DNA of 64,000 nt, from NCBI RefSeq assembly GCF_030540545.1, contig NZ_JAUNVZ010000001.1, forward strand, positions 226,130 to 290,129, given 5' to 3'. Source of the stretch: Rothia sp. (in: high G+C Gram-positive bacteria). GTDB taxonomy: Bacteria; Actinomycetota; Actinomycetes; Actinomycetales; Micrococcaceae. The position numbers and the translations under genes were made by a program. Positions 17,859-26,686 of this stretch are shown here, piece by piece (the stretch's first letter is position 1; every line of letters starts with the position of its first letter). Below the pieces are notes generated by a model, which did no database searches, was not told the DNA's origin, and saw only the letters and a program-made list of their open reading frames with translations.

Positions 17859-18731
17859 GTGAAGAAGTTTGTTGCAGCACTCGCTGTTTTGCCCCTTGCC
17901 ATCGGTCTGTCCGCTTGCGGTTCCGCAAGCAACACCGCCAAGGACGATAACAAGGTTGTCATTGGTGTGGTTGGCAGCGAAAGCGTGAACCAGGTCCTCA
18001 AGGACGAAGCAGCCAAGCAGGGCATCACCATCGAATACCGCGAATTTTCCGCGTACACCGAGCCCAACCCTGCACTGGAGTCCGGCGATACCGACATGAA
18101 CCGCTTCCAGCACATCCCCTACCTGGCAAACTACAACGTTGCCAACGACAAGGAACTGGAAGTTGTCGGCCCCACCGTTATCTACCCCATGGCACTGTTC
18201 TCCAAGAAGCACAAGAGCCTGAACGACATCCCCTCCGGTGGCACCATCGCGATCCCCAACGACACCGTCAATGAGGCACGTGCCCTGAACCTGCTGGAAG
18301 CAAACGGCCTGGTCAAGTTCAAGAGCGACAACATCTACATGCCCAAGGTTGACGACGTGGACACCTCCGCTTCCAAGGTTAAGGTCACCACCCTGGACGC
18401 GACCCAGACCGTCACCGCAATGGAATCCGTGGACGCATCCGTGGTCAACAATGACTTCATTAAGGACGCAGGCCTGGAGCCCAAGGATGCCCTGGCACAG
18501 GACGACCCCAAGAACCCCAAGGCACTGAAGTACGCAAACCTCTTCGTTTCCAAGAAGGAAAACGCAGATAAGGAAAGCTACAAGAAGGTCGTGGAAATCT
18601 ACCACACCGAGCCCGTGCAGAAGGTTGTTCAGGAAGAAACCAAGAACACTGCTGTAGAGGTTAAGGCAAGCGCACAGGAGCTGCGTGAGCTGCTCAAGCA
18701 GGAGCAGGAAAACATTAAGAAGCAGAAGTAA
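17859..18731 (+). CDS. metQ: Methionine ABC transporter substrate-binding lipoprotein
   Basis: A 290-aa NLPA/MetQ-family protein. The signal peptide MKKFVAALAVLPLAIGLSAC ends in lipobox LSAC with Cys20 for lipid attachment. The mature part has MetQ features such as GVVGSESVNQVLKDEA, DTDMNRFQHIPYL (usual D-x-N-x-F-Q-H motif) and IAIPNDTVNEARALNLLEA. It binds L- or D-methionine outside the membrane and delivers it to MetNI. The start is GTG with a weak upstream AGAAAG. The last 40 residues are an unusually long charged helix. First gene of metQ-metN-metI. Confidence 0.93.
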   Translation: MKKFVAALAVLPLAIGLSACGSASNTAKDDNKVVIGVVGSESVNQVLKDEAAKQGITIEYREFSAYTEPNPALESGDTDMNRFQHIPYLANYNVANDKELEVVGPTVIYPMALFSKKHKSLNDIPSGGTIAIPNDTVNEARALNLLEANGLVKFKSDNIYMPKVDDVDTSASKVKVTTLDATQTVTAMESVDASVVNNDFIKDAGLEPKDALAQDDPKNPKALKYANLFVSKKENADKESYKKVVEIYHTEPVQKVVQEETKNTAVEVKASAQELRELLKQEQENIKKQK

Positions 18732-18875
18732 GCTTCACCCGTGAACAAGCGGTAAACCGAGAACACCGGTTTACCGCTGTTCGCGTCTCATCGCAGAACC
18801 AAGAATAATACTTATCTGCACCAGATATTGAACAATCACCGGGCATACCGGAAGAGAAGAGTAAAGCGAGCGGCA

Positions 18876-19925
18876 ATGAGCGAGAATGCACAGCCCACCA
18901 CCGCCGAACCCATGGTCGTCCTGGATAAGGTCACCAAAGAATACGGCAAAGGTGACAAGATCGTCACCGCGGTCAACAACGTATCCCTGACCATTAACAA
19001 GGGCGAAATCTTCGCCATTATCGGCTACTCCGGTGCCGGTAAGTCCACCCTGGTCCGCATGATCAACGGTCTGGAATCCACCACCCGCGGCACCCTGACC
19101 GTGGACAGCTTTGAAATCTCCGGCAAGACCGATAGCCAGCTACGTCAAGCCCGCACCAATATCGGCATGATCTTCCAGCAGTTCAACCTCATGAACTCCC
19201 GCACCGTTGCCTCCAACGTGGAATTTCCCCTGAAGATCGCCGGCTGGGATAAGGCAAAGCGCCGCGCTCGCGTAGCAGAAATGCTCGAATTCGTGGGTCT
19301 TGCTGACCGCGCAGGCCACTACCCCAACCAGCTCTCGGGCGGTCAGAAGCAGCGCGTGGGTATCGCCCGCGCCCTGGCAACCAGCCCCTCCCTGCTGCTG
19401 GCGGACGAATCCACCAGCGCGCTGGACCCGGAAACCACCCAGGAAGTGCTCGCCCTGCTCAAAAAGGTGAACCGCGAACTGGGTATTACCGTGGTCGTTA
19501 TTACCCACGAAATGGACGTGGTCTCCTCCATCGCCGACCGTGTAGCCGTCATGGAAACCGGCCGCGTGGTTGAAGAAGGCAATGTCTACGACGTGTTCTC
19601 CAACCCGCAGACCGAGGTGGCAAAGCTCTTTGTGGCAACCACCGTCAAGCTCGCCCCCACCGGCAGCGAGGCAGCAAGCCTGCGCGCAACCCACAAGGGT
19701 TACCTGGTCAACGTGGAAATTGTGGAAGGCAACCAGGAATTGGGTAAGGTACTTTCCCGCCTGAGCGAACGCAATATCCGCTTTAACATTGTTCAGGGCG
19801 GTATTGAAACCCTGCAGGGCAAGGCCTACGGCACCCTAACCCTGGAACTGATCGGCGAAATTACCAGTGTTGACGCAGCCATTGCCGAACTGGGCACCGT
19901 TACCCGCGTGCAGGAGGTGCGCTAA
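18876..19925 (+). CDS. metN: Methionine ABC transporter ATP-binding protein
   Basis: The start is set at ATG 18876; upstream in-frame TTG 18828 is unlikely. The 349-aa product has Walker A GYSGAGKST, the Q-loop region IFQQFNL, signature LSGGQKQRVGIARAL, Walker B LLLADESTSALD and the H-loop VVITHEMDVV. The C-terminal 90 residues form a NIL domain, which in E. coli MetN binds methionine and inhibits transport when the cell is replete. It energises import through MetI. Its stop overlaps the metI start. Confidence 0.95.
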   Translation: MSENAQPTTAEPMVVLDKVTKEYGKGDKIVTAVNNVSLTINKGEIFAIIGYSGAGKSTLVRMINGLESTTRGTLTVDSFEISGKTDSQLRQARTNIGMIFQQFNLMNSRTVASNVEFPLKIAGWDKAKRRARVAEMLEFVGLADRAGHYPNQLSGGQKQRVGIARALATSPSLLLADESTSALDPETTQEVLALLKKVNRELGITVVVITHEMDVVSSIADRVAVMETGRVVEEGNVYDVFSNPQTEVAKLFVATTVKLAPTGSEAASLRATHKGYLVNVEIVEGNQELGKVLSRLSERNIRFNIVQGGIETLQGKAYGTLTLELIGEITSVDAAIAELGTVTRVQEVR

Positions 19926-20632
19926 TGTTTACCCCTAACTCTGTACCCGTCGCCGCTAAGGAATTCACCGGCGCTGAATGGAGCGATTTTATTAGCTCCA
20001 AGCTGGTCCCCGCCATCTGGGACACCCTGTACATGGTCTCAGCAACCATGATCATCGCCGGTTTTATTGGCCTGATCATCGGTGCACTGCTGTACACCAC
20101 CCGACCCGGCAATATTTTCGCTAACCGTTTCGTCTACGGCGTGCTTAACGTGCTGGTCAATATTGTTCGCCCGATCCCCTTCATTATTTTGATTGCGGCA
20201 CTGGGCAACTTGACGAATATTGTGGTGGGTACCCGCCTGGGCGTGAACGCGGCAATCTTCACCATGAGCTTCGGCGCGGCATTCGCTATTGCCCGCATTG
20301 TGGAGCAGAATATGGTCTCCATCGACCCGGGCGTGGTCGAGGCGGCTCGCGCAATGGGCGCCTCCAAGCTGCGTATTCTCTTCACCGTGATGATTCCCGA
20401 AGCTCTCGGCCCCTTGATCCTGGGCTACACCTTCATCATTATCGGTGTGGTGGATATGTCCGCTATGGCAGGTTATGTCGGTGCGGGCGGTCTGGGTAAG
20501 GTCGCCCTGGTGGACGGCTACCAGCGCTTCAATGACGGCGTGACCTGGGCTGTTGTGGCTATTATTATTGTGCTGGTGCAGCTGGTTCAGCTGGTCGGTA
20601 ACACCCTGGCGAAGAAGGTTCTGCGCCGCTAA
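19925..20632 (+). CDS. metI: Methionine ABC transporter permease
   Basis: A 235-aa inner-membrane permease with five to six helices and the BPD_transp_1 signature EAARAMGASKLRILFTVMIPEALGPLILG, which contacts MetN. The sequence VRPIPFIILIAAL is typical of MetI. The ATG overlaps the last base of the metN TAA. Last gene of the operon; a hairpin terminator follows and is shared with the convergent HAD gene. Confidence 0.95.
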   Translation: MFTPNSVPVAAKEFTGAEWSDFISSKLVPAIWDTLYMVSATMIIAGFIGLIIGALLYTTRPGNIFANRFVYGVLNVLVNIVRPIPFIILIAALGNLTNIVVGTRLGVNAAIFTMSFGAAFAIARIVEQNMVSIDPGVVEAARAMGASKLRILFTVMIPEALGPLILGYTFIIIGVVDMSAMAGYVGAGGLGKVALVDGYQRFNDGVTWAVVAIIIVLVQLVQLVGNTLAKKVLRR

Positions 20633-20654
20633 AAGCCGCTATACCGTATAGAAA

Positions 20655-20692
20655 TATCCCCGTCGTCCCTGTGGACGGCGGGGATACTCTTT
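20655..20692. terminator. Hairpin terminator after metI
   Basis: Arms 20655-20668 and 20673-20686 with one G-U pair and a 4-nt loop, then TCTTTTA. It lies between convergent metI and the HAD gene ending at 20705. Confidence 0.8.
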
Positions 20693-20704
20693 TACGGCTA
20701 GTAT

Positions 20705-21424
20705 TTAGGATGCGCTCGCCTGCGCCCAGCGCTGTGCCAATGCCAAAAGATCCGGGTCGGTAAAGGAGGTAAACACACCGTGGCCGGCCGGGGTGCTCTC
20801 ACTGGCGCCCTCGGGGGCAAAGACCAAAAGCTTTGTACCGGCATCGCGCGCAGCCTGCGCACCGGCAGCAGAATCCTCAAAGGTAATCGTGAACGCAGGA
20901 TCGCCACCGAGACGACGCACCGCCTCCAGGTACATATCCGGGGCAGGTTTACCTGCGGGCACGTCATCACTACTGACCCAGGTCTGCACCAGCTTAGCGT
21001 GACCGTAGGTGTCCATCTTCAGCTTCAAAATACCGGCGGTAGAATTCGACGCCACCGCTACCGGCATAAACTGCGCCAAAAATGCCATGAACTCGTATGC
21101 GCCCTCAATCATCTGCACACCGGAGCTAATCACCTCGTGCTCCACGGTCATCAGCTCGTGCAAGGTTGCGTCACGGTGAGCAATAAACGCCTCAGTATTC
21201 GCGCGGTCGCCGGTGTAGGAAAGATCGGCGAGCACATCAGCCACCTGCGGTGCACTTAAACCCGTCAGGCGCTCCTCCAACTCCAGCGAGAAGGGGATAT
21301 TCCACTTCTCAAAAAGCTCACGCTGCACACTATTCCACGCGGTTTCAGAATCCAGCAGCACCCCATCGCAATCAAAAACAGCGCAGGTGGGCACCCAGGA
21401 CTCGGGAAGATCATGATTCAACAT
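20705..21424 (-). CDS. HAD-superfamily hydrolase (phosphatase/phosphoglucomutase-like)
   Basis: A 239-aa HAD subfamily IA protein. Motif I is VFDCDGVLLDSE with Asp18 (nucleophile) and Asp20; motif II is AVASNST; the conserved lysine lies in the AGKPAPDMYLEA segment; motif IV is ITFEDSAAGAQAARDAG. A helical cap lies between motifs I and II, as in beta-phosphoglucomutase and sugar-phosphate phosphatases. The substrate cannot be inferred. It starts 33 nt after the FtsX-like gene, so it is likely the last gene of that minus-strand operon. Confidence 0.88.
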   Translation of the reverse strand: MLNHDLPESWVPTCAVFDCDGVLLDSETAWNSVQRELFEKWNIPFSLELEERLTGLSAPQVADVLADLSYTGDRANTEAFIAHRDATLHELMTVEHEVISSGVQMIEGAYEFMAFLAQFMPVAVASNSTAGILKLKMDTYGHAKLVQTWVSSDDVPAGKPAPDMYLEAVRRLGGDPAFTITFEDSAAGAQAARDAGTKLLVFAPEGASESTPAGHGVFTSFTDPDLLALAQRWAQASAS

Positions 21425-21456
21425 GGCTTAATTCTATCTTCTCAACCTCGCAACAA

Positions 21457-22866
21457 TTAGAGCGCAGAAACCGGTTTGGACGTCACCGAACGCAGCAGCG
21501 GGGCAGTAGCCAGCAGCGCACAATGCACCAGCAGCACACCAACCACAATAGACGCCAAGACCAAACCCAGCGTATAGAGCAGCGACACACCGCTCAGAGC
21601 ACTACCCATTAAAGGCCCCACCAGCAGCAACGCAGCAGCAGCCGACATAGTACTGACCAGCACCAGCGGACCCATCACCACCAGACGGCGCGAAGCACCC
21701 AAAACCCTACGCGAAGCACCCATCATATGCAGCGAAGAATACAGAGAAGACCGCTCAAAAATCGCGGCGCTCTGATTCAACAGAGCAGAAATAGCCACCA
21801 GCACAAAAGAAATACTCAGCAGCAGGAACAAACCCTGCCACATATCAGCAACTAGAGTAGATTGCGCAACATCCTGGCTCGCTCTCGACACTTGCGCAAT
21901 AATCGAAAAAATCGGGCCTAAAAACGCCACTGTGAAAGTAGACATCGCCACCCCCGACACCTGACGCCAGGCCGCCCGTGGAGACTCCAAAATAGCGCGA
22001 TACGCTAAGAGCGCATGAGGCTTAGAGGTGCGCTTAACCGCAATTTTTGCGTACAAACCCACCACAAAAGTACCCAGCAAATCCATCGCCACCATGCCCA
22101 AAAGCACCGGCAAACCAAGAATCAGGGCAACAATGAATAAAAGAACCGTATAGCTTACCCCGGCCTGGGCGGTGCTCTGCATCAGAGACTGCGCGAGCAC
22201 CGAAAGCACAATAGCCGCACCAAAAATTACCAGGGCGCCCACCAGCAGCCTGCGCGATAAAGGGGCAGCCGACACGCGCTGACGCACACCCAGCGGGCTA
22301 ATAGAGACCTTCGAGAGACCAAAAAGACTACTGACGGTAGCAACCACCAGGAAAAATAGGGCGCAATACCCAATCCCTTTGGGAGAAAGAGCCATATACC
22401 GCGCCTGCAGAGGAAAACCCTGAAAACGCAAAGTACCCAGCGGCTGAATGAGCAGAGCATAAAGCCCAACACCGAGCACAAAACCAATCAGTGCGTAGGC
22501 GAGGGCATCCAGCACCGTCATCATGGTCAGACGCGCAGTAGAAGCACCCAGCAGACGCAAAGTAGCCAAACGGTCATCACGGCGACGGGCACTAAGCCGA
22601 GCAGCCGAAGCACCCAGAGTAAAGAGCGGAAAAATCAGCAACAAGCCGGCAAACCAGGCACAAAATTGGTAAAAAGGAGCCATCTGTACCGCCTCACGAT
22701 AGACCGCGGAAGCACCGGTGGCTCTGTAGGGCACCCAGAGATAAAAAGCCTGAATGCCGCCGGCCACCGTCAAGAGCGAGGCCGCCGAGGCAGCAAAAGC
22801 TAAAATCGGCAAAATAGCCTGTGAGGAAAAGAAAGTGCGGCGGGCAATAAGAGAATATACCTGCAT
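21457..22866 (-). CDS. ABC transporter permease, FtsX-like
   Basis: A 469-aa membrane protein with about eight to ten hydrophobic helices and FtsX-type regions such as TLGASAARLSARRRDDRLATLRLLGAS in the first half and SLHMMGASRRVLGASRRL in the second. The start at 22866 (MQVYSLIARR) overlaps the ATPase stop by one base and is preferred over an in-frame ATG at 22878. Together with the upstream ATPase it forms a bacitracin/MacB-like transporter, usually linked to antimicrobial peptide or lipid export. The exact substrate is unknown. Codons such as AAA and CAA are commoner here than in neighbours. Confidence 0.85.
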   Translation of the reverse strand: MQVYSLIARRTFFSSQAILPILAFAASAASLLTVAGGIQAFYLWVPYRATGASAVYREAVQMAPFYQFCAWFAGLLLIFPLFTLGASAARLSARRRDDRLATLRLLGASTARLTMMTVLDALAYALIGFVLGVGLYALLIQPLGTLRFQGFPLQARYMALSPKGIGYCALFFLVVATVSSLFGLSKVSISPLGVRQRVSAAPLSRRLLVGALVIFGAAIVLSVLAQSLMQSTAQAGVSYTVLLFIVALILGLPVLLGMVAMDLLGTFVVGLYAKIAVKRTSKPHALLAYRAILESPRAAWRQVSGVAMSTFTVAFLGPIFSIIAQVSRASQDVAQSTLVADMWQGLFLLLSISFVLVAISALLNQSAAIFERSSLYSSLHMMGASRRVLGASRRLVVMGPLVLVSTMSAAAALLLVGPLMGSALSGVSLLYTLGLVLASIVVGVLLVHCALLATAPLLRSVTSKPVSAL

Positions 22867-23729
22867 TAGGCACCCCAATTCTGCTGATGCTGCGCGGGAG
22901 CCTGAGGCGTCTGCTGAATTGTGTTTTGGGGCGCCTGCTGTGTCTGCTGCGCTGAATCGCTCACAATCACACCGTCACGCACATGAATCACCCGCTGGCA
23001 CGCCTGAGCCACCGCAGGATCATGAGTGACAATCACCAGAGCCGTATTCGAGGTCGTCACGTTCAGCAGCACCTGCATCACCTCACGCGCCGTGGCACTA
23101 TCCAAAGCACCCGTGGGCTCATCGGCAAAAATAATCGGAGCATCATTCACCTGTGCCCGGGCAATAGCCACACGCTGCGCCTGACCACCCGAAAGCTCAC
23201 CGATACGGCGGTTTCCCAGCGCGCCCAAACCTAGCTGCTGCAGCAGCTGCTGAGCCCGAGTACGCGCCTGCGAACGCGACATACCGGCCAGCATCGCCGA
23301 CAAAGCAATATTCTCGCTCGCGGTCAGCTCCGGAACCAGCAAACCCTGCTGAAACACAAAACCGAAATGAGAAGCACGCAACGCCGTACGCTCGGCGTTG
23401 CTCATCGCCGCAATATCACGGTAACCCTGGGCATTACGCAGAAACACGCTGCCCGCATCGGGCTGAATAATACCGCTCAAAATATGCAGCAGCGTGGTCT
23501 TACCGCTGCCCGACGGACCCATAATCGCCACCGACTGGCCCGGGAAAATATCCAAGGATACCTGATGAAGCACCGGGTTAAAACCATAGGTTTTACTCAA
23601 GGAACGGGCACTAATAATCGGCTGCACTGCAGCAGCCGGTTGCGCGGCGGCGTTTACCTGCTGCCCACCGGGCGCAATAGAAGCTGACGGCGGATAAGAA
23701 CCAGAAGGGGAGTGCATAAATTCAGTCAT
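22866..23729 (-). CDS. ABC transporter ATP-binding protein (MacB/LolD type)
   Basis: The start is set at ATG 23729 (MTEFMHSPSG), giving 287 aa; no strong RBS precedes it, so a leaderless message is possible, and an in-frame ATG at 23717 is the alternative. Walker A GPSGSGKTTLLH, signature ELSGGQAQRVAIARA, Walker B IIFADEPTGALD and VIVTHDP are intact. An N-terminal 40-residue and a C-terminal Gln/Pro-rich extension of about 30 residues flank the nucleotide-binding domain. It pairs with the FtsX-like permease encoded next. Confidence 0.9.
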   Translation of the reverse strand: MTEFMHSPSGSYPPSASIAPGGQQVNAAAQPAAAVQPIISARSLSKTYGFNPVLHQVSLDIFPGQSVAIMGPSGSGKTTLLHILSGIIQPDAGSVFLRNAQGYRDIAAMSNAERTALRASHFGFVFQQGLLVPELTASENIALSAMLAGMSRSQARTRAQQLLQQLGLGALGNRRIGELSGGQAQRVAIARAQVNDAPIIFADEPTGALDSATAREVMQVLLNVTTSNTALVIVTHDPAVAQACQRVIHVRDGVIVSDSAQQTQQAPQNTIQQTPQAPAQHQQNWGA

Positions 23730-23852
23730 ATATTCAGTATCCCAGAGACACAAACAAGGCCGTGTACAACCACAGTATGAAAATCTTGCGTATACAGAAT
23801 CCCGCCGCTATATACACAGCATCCGCCGGCGCCCAAATGTCATAATGGGAAT

Positions 23853-25142
23853 ATGAGCACAAAACCCACACGTCTAATCCTGATCCGCCACGGCCAAACC
23901 GACTGGAACCTCGCCCACAAATTCCAAGGTGGCAGCGATATTCCCCTCAACGACACCGGCCGCTCCCAAGTCGCCGAAGCCATTGACTCCCTCAAAGCGC
24001 TAGAAACCGAAGGCGTGCATATTGACGGCGTGGTCTCCTCCCCGCTCATTCGCGCGGTAGAAAGCGGCCAGATTATCGCCCGCGGCCTGGACGTACCCTT
24101 CATCGGCACCTACGAAGGCCTGCAGGAACGCAGCTTTGGAGACCTGGAAGGCCGCGAAGCCACCGCCGAACTCATCGCCCAGGCACGCGCAGGGCTGAAC
24201 CCCACCGTTGAGCCGCGCGAAGAATTCATTACCCGCGCCCTGGCAGCCATTAACCGCATCCGCAATGAACACGAAGGTAAAACCATTGTGGTCGCAGCCC
24301 ACGGCATGCTCATCTCCATGGTCATGGGCGAACTCTACCGCCACGTGCCCGCCGAACTGACTGAAGACCCCTTCGTGCCCGGCGTGCTCATCTACCCCAT
24401 TCCGCGCAATGCCGAACTGGTGCACGTGCCCCTGGAACTCATGGACGCCGCCATTGACCGCATTGTTGTGCGTGCCAATGAGCCCGAACTGGATCCCGAA
24501 GACCTACCCACGGGCGCCCTGGACGGCAGCCTGACCCTGATCCGCCACGGCCAGACCACTTGGAATAAAGCCGAACTCATGCAGGGCACCACCAATATTC
24601 CCCTCAATGACACCGGTCGCGCCCAGGCATACGACACCGGTGCCGTGCTTGCCGCCCGCGGCCTGCACTTTGATGTGCTCATTAGCTCCCCGCTGATTCG
24701 CGCCGCCGAAACCGCTCGCATTGTGGGCGAACGCTTCGATTTGAGCATTGGCGCCACCGATGCCGAGCTGGTCGAACGCTACTACGGCACCGCCGAGGGA
24801 CTGCGTATTCCCGACACCCAGCTGCGCTCGCCCGAACGCTACTGGCCCGGCGTGGAGAGCGACCACGATGTGTATATTCGTGGCGTGCGCGCCCTGCGCC
24901 GTATTGTGCGCGAGCACCCCGGCGCCCACATTATGGTCGTCTCCCACGGCTCCTTTATTCGCCGCACTTACTCCGCCGCCCTGGGTCAGGAGCACCGCCC
25001 CGCCATTCCCAACGCCGAGCCTATCGCCTTTGATATTGCCGGCCTATTCGCCTGGTCCTCGCGTGAATGGTTTGGCGCTGATCTGCACGCGCAGGCAGCA
25101 GCTCACGCCGCCGAGCGTATGCAGAGTGTTCGTGTCGACTAA
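23853..25142 (+). CDS. Tandem histidine phosphatase (phosphoglycerate mutase-like) protein
   Basis: A 429-aa protein made of two histidine-phosphatase domains. Domain 1 (about residues 1-215) opens LILIRHGQTDWNL and has the second histidine in VVAAHGMLIS. Domain 2 (about 225-429) opens LTLIRHGQTTWNK and has MVVSHGSFIRR. Both keep the SSPLIRA-xx-(S/T)A arginine region. Single-domain relatives are about 200-230 aa, so this is an internal duplication of two apparently active copies. Substrates may be phosphosugars, nucleotides or phosphoserine-type metabolites. The VanZ-like gene overlaps its end. Confidence 0.85.
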   Translation: MSTKPTRLILIRHGQTDWNLAHKFQGGSDIPLNDTGRSQVAEAIDSLKALETEGVHIDGVVSSPLIRAVESGQIIARGLDVPFIGTYEGLQERSFGDLEGREATAELIAQARAGLNPTVEPREEFITRALAAINRIRNEHEGKTIVVAAHGMLISMVMGELYRHVPAELTEDPFVPGVLIYPIPRNAELVHVPLELMDAAIDRIVVRANEPELDPEDLPTGALDGSLTLIRHGQTTWNKAELMQGTTNIPLNDTGRAQAYDTGAVLAARGLHFDVLISSPLIRAAETARIVGERFDLSIGATDAELVERYYGTAEGLRIPDTQLRSPERYWPGVESDHDVYIRGVRALRRIVREHPGAHIMVVSHGSFIRRTYSAALGQEHRPAIPNAEPIAFDIAGLFAWSSREWFGADLHAQAAAHAAERMQSVRVD

Positions 25143-25626
25143 GGCTATCAAAGCGGCAGCGCGCCCTGCTCCTATAACCGGACGCTGGGCGCGCGGAACC
25201 CTCTGGGCGCTGCTGACACTCTGGGCTCTAACGGTCACAGCCATTGTTTTTGCACCCGTGCGCGTGGACGATAACGCCGCAGGAGGTGCCCTGGACGCCT
25301 GGTTGGCTCAGGCCCATAGTAACGGGCTGCCCGAGTGGATTAACCACTCGAGTATTGAACAGACCGCCAATATGGTCATGTTTATGCCCGGAGGTTTCGC
25401 TCTCTGCTTGCTACTGGGCTGGCGATTCTGGATGCTCTACGCCGGATTTATTGTCTCCGCCGCCATTGAAATCATTCAATTCTTTATGCCCGAGCGCGTG
25501 GGGGATTGGCACGATGTGCTTACCAACGGCACCGGTCTAGCGTTGGGCGCTCTGGCCGGTTGGGCGGTCTTGACAGTGCGCTCGCGTAGACTGTCCACGC
25601 GCGCTACCTCGTCCGCTGCCGCATAG
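25132..25626 (+). CDS. VanZ-like family membrane protein
   Basis: A 164-aa protein with three to four membrane helices and the VanZ-like pattern NMVMFMPGGFALCLLLGWR...AAIEIIQFFMPERVGDWHDVLTNGTG. GTG at 25132 is preferred (another GTG lies at 25126), overlapping the phosphatase stop by 11 nt. VanZ relatives are linked to teicoplanin tolerance in some Firmicutes, but most actinobacterial members have no known role. It is co-transcribed with the tandem phosphatase and ends at a perfect-palindrome terminator. Confidence 0.8.
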   Translation: MSTKAIKAAARPAPITGRWARGTLWALLTLWALTVTAIVFAPVRVDDNAAGGALDAWLAQAHSNGLPEWINHSSIEQTANMVMFMPGGFALCLLLGWRFWMLYAGFIVSAAIEIIQFFMPERVGDWHDVLTNGTGLALGALAGWAVLTVRSRRLSTRATSSAAA

Positions 25627-25662
25627 AAATACCATTCAAAAGCCCACATAAACACACATAGA

Positions 25663-25697
25663 CCCACATTCACCCGCGCGGGTGAATGTGGGTTTTA
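25663..25697 (+). terminator. Hairpin terminator after the VanZ-like gene
   Basis: A perfect 30-bp palindrome (arms 25663-25677 and 25678-25692) followed by TTTTA. Its left arm begins CCCACATTCAC and partly resembles the neighbouring FruR-type repeats. Confidence 0.85.
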
Positions 25698-25740
25698 TAG
25701 TGAAAAAGGCGCTAAAATAGGTGAGTTCACACAAAATATA

Positions 25741-25770
25741 TTGACGTGCCCACATAAACGCACATAAAAT
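25741..25770 (+). promoter_or_regulatory. Likely fruR-fruK-fruA promoter
   Basis: -35 TTGACG (25741-25746) and -10 TAAAAT (25765-25770) are spaced by 18 bp. The second CCCACATAAAC repeat fills the spacer, so protein bound there would block RNA polymerase. Confidence 0.55.
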
Positions 25771-25894
25771 CAAATGTGATTTAGTTTAGCGCGGTAAAAA
25801 CCCACCTAAACTCACATTGCGGGCTGCTGCCCACCATAAGCGTACGGTCAACCCGTGCACACCCCGTACCCTCGAGAAGAAAGTGATGTGAGAG

Positions 25895-26686
25895 ATGTTC
25901 GCTGAAGAACGCCGCGCTGAAATAGCCAAACTCGTCGCCGCAGCACGCCGCGTCAACGGCGCAGAACTGGCGCGCCGCTACGACGTCACCATGGAGACCG
26001 TGCGCCGCGACCTGGCGGTCCTGGAAGAGGCCGGCAAGCTACGCCGCGTGCACGGTGGCGCCGTGACCGTGGAACAGTCCACCGCCCTGGAATCCTCCAT
26101 CGCCTCCCGCCAGCTGCTGAACAACTCCGAAAAGCGCCGCATTGCAGCCAAGGCCTATGAACTGCTGGCAGACTCGGAAATCGGCTCCATCGTGCTGGAC
26201 GCCGGCTCCACCATTGAAGAACTCGCCGAAGAGATCGCAGCCAACGACTTTCGCCTCAAGACCGGCAATGACCGCCTGGTCATTACCCACGCACTGCATA
26301 TTGCCGTCAAGCTCGCCGAAGCCGAAGGTGTTTCCCTGGAATTGGTGGGCGGCCACCTGCGCAAAATGACCTGGGCGGCAGTGGGTAGCCGCGCAGCAGA
26401 ATACTTTAATACCATCCGCCCCGACGTTGCCTATATTGGCGCCAACGGCCTGGCGGCAGGATTTGGACTAACCACCCCCGGCATGAATGAGGCCATTGTA
26501 AAAACCGCCCTCATTAAGGCCGCGCGTCGCGTGGTGCTCCTGGCAGACTCCGCAAAATTCCATCGGGAAGCCCTGGTGCGTTTTGCAACCTTTGAAGATA
26601 TTGACATCCTCATTACCAACCGCGCCCCCGACGGGGAACTTGCCGCGGCATTGGAAGAGGCAAATGTGGAGGTGATTATCGCGTGA
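25895..26686 (+). CDS. fruR: DeoR-family transcriptional regulator of the fructose operon
   Basis: A 263-aa regulator with an N-terminal DeoR helix-turn-helix (MFAEERRAEIAKLV..., then TMETVRRDLAVLEEAGKLRRVHGGAV) and a C-terminal DeoRC sugar-phosphate-sensing domain (DAGSTIEELAE, VTNRAPD-like end). Position before fruK and fruA and the family role indicate a repressor relieved by fructose 1-phosphate; this is inferred. It probably binds the three upstream repeats. Its end overlaps the GTG of fruK by 4 nt. Confidence 0.85.
   Translation: MFAEERRAEIAKLVAAARRVNGAELARRYDVTMETVRRDLAVLEEAGKLRRVHGGAVTVEQSTALESSIASRQLLNNSEKRRIAAKAYELLADSEIGSIVLDAGSTIEELAEEIAANDFRLKTGNDRLVITHALHIAVKLAEAEGVSLELVGGHLRKMTWAAVGSRAAEYFNTIRPDVAYIGANGLAAGFGLTTPGMNEAIVKTALIKAARRVVLLADSAKFHREALVRFATFEDIDILITNRAPDGELAAALEEANVEVIIA

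Larger units (their letters stand above)
25643..25818 (+). repeat. Three direct copies of CCCACATAAACnCACATA upstream of fruR
   Basis: Copies lie at 25643-25660, 25749-25766 and 25801-25818 (the third has CCT for CAT and ends TT). All are in the same orientation. They are probably binding sites of the DeoR-type regulator encoded next, since the family binds direct repeats and commonly autoregulates. Copy 2 lies inside the likely promoter. The rest of the 25627-25894 gap holds only the terminator. Confidence 0.6.
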
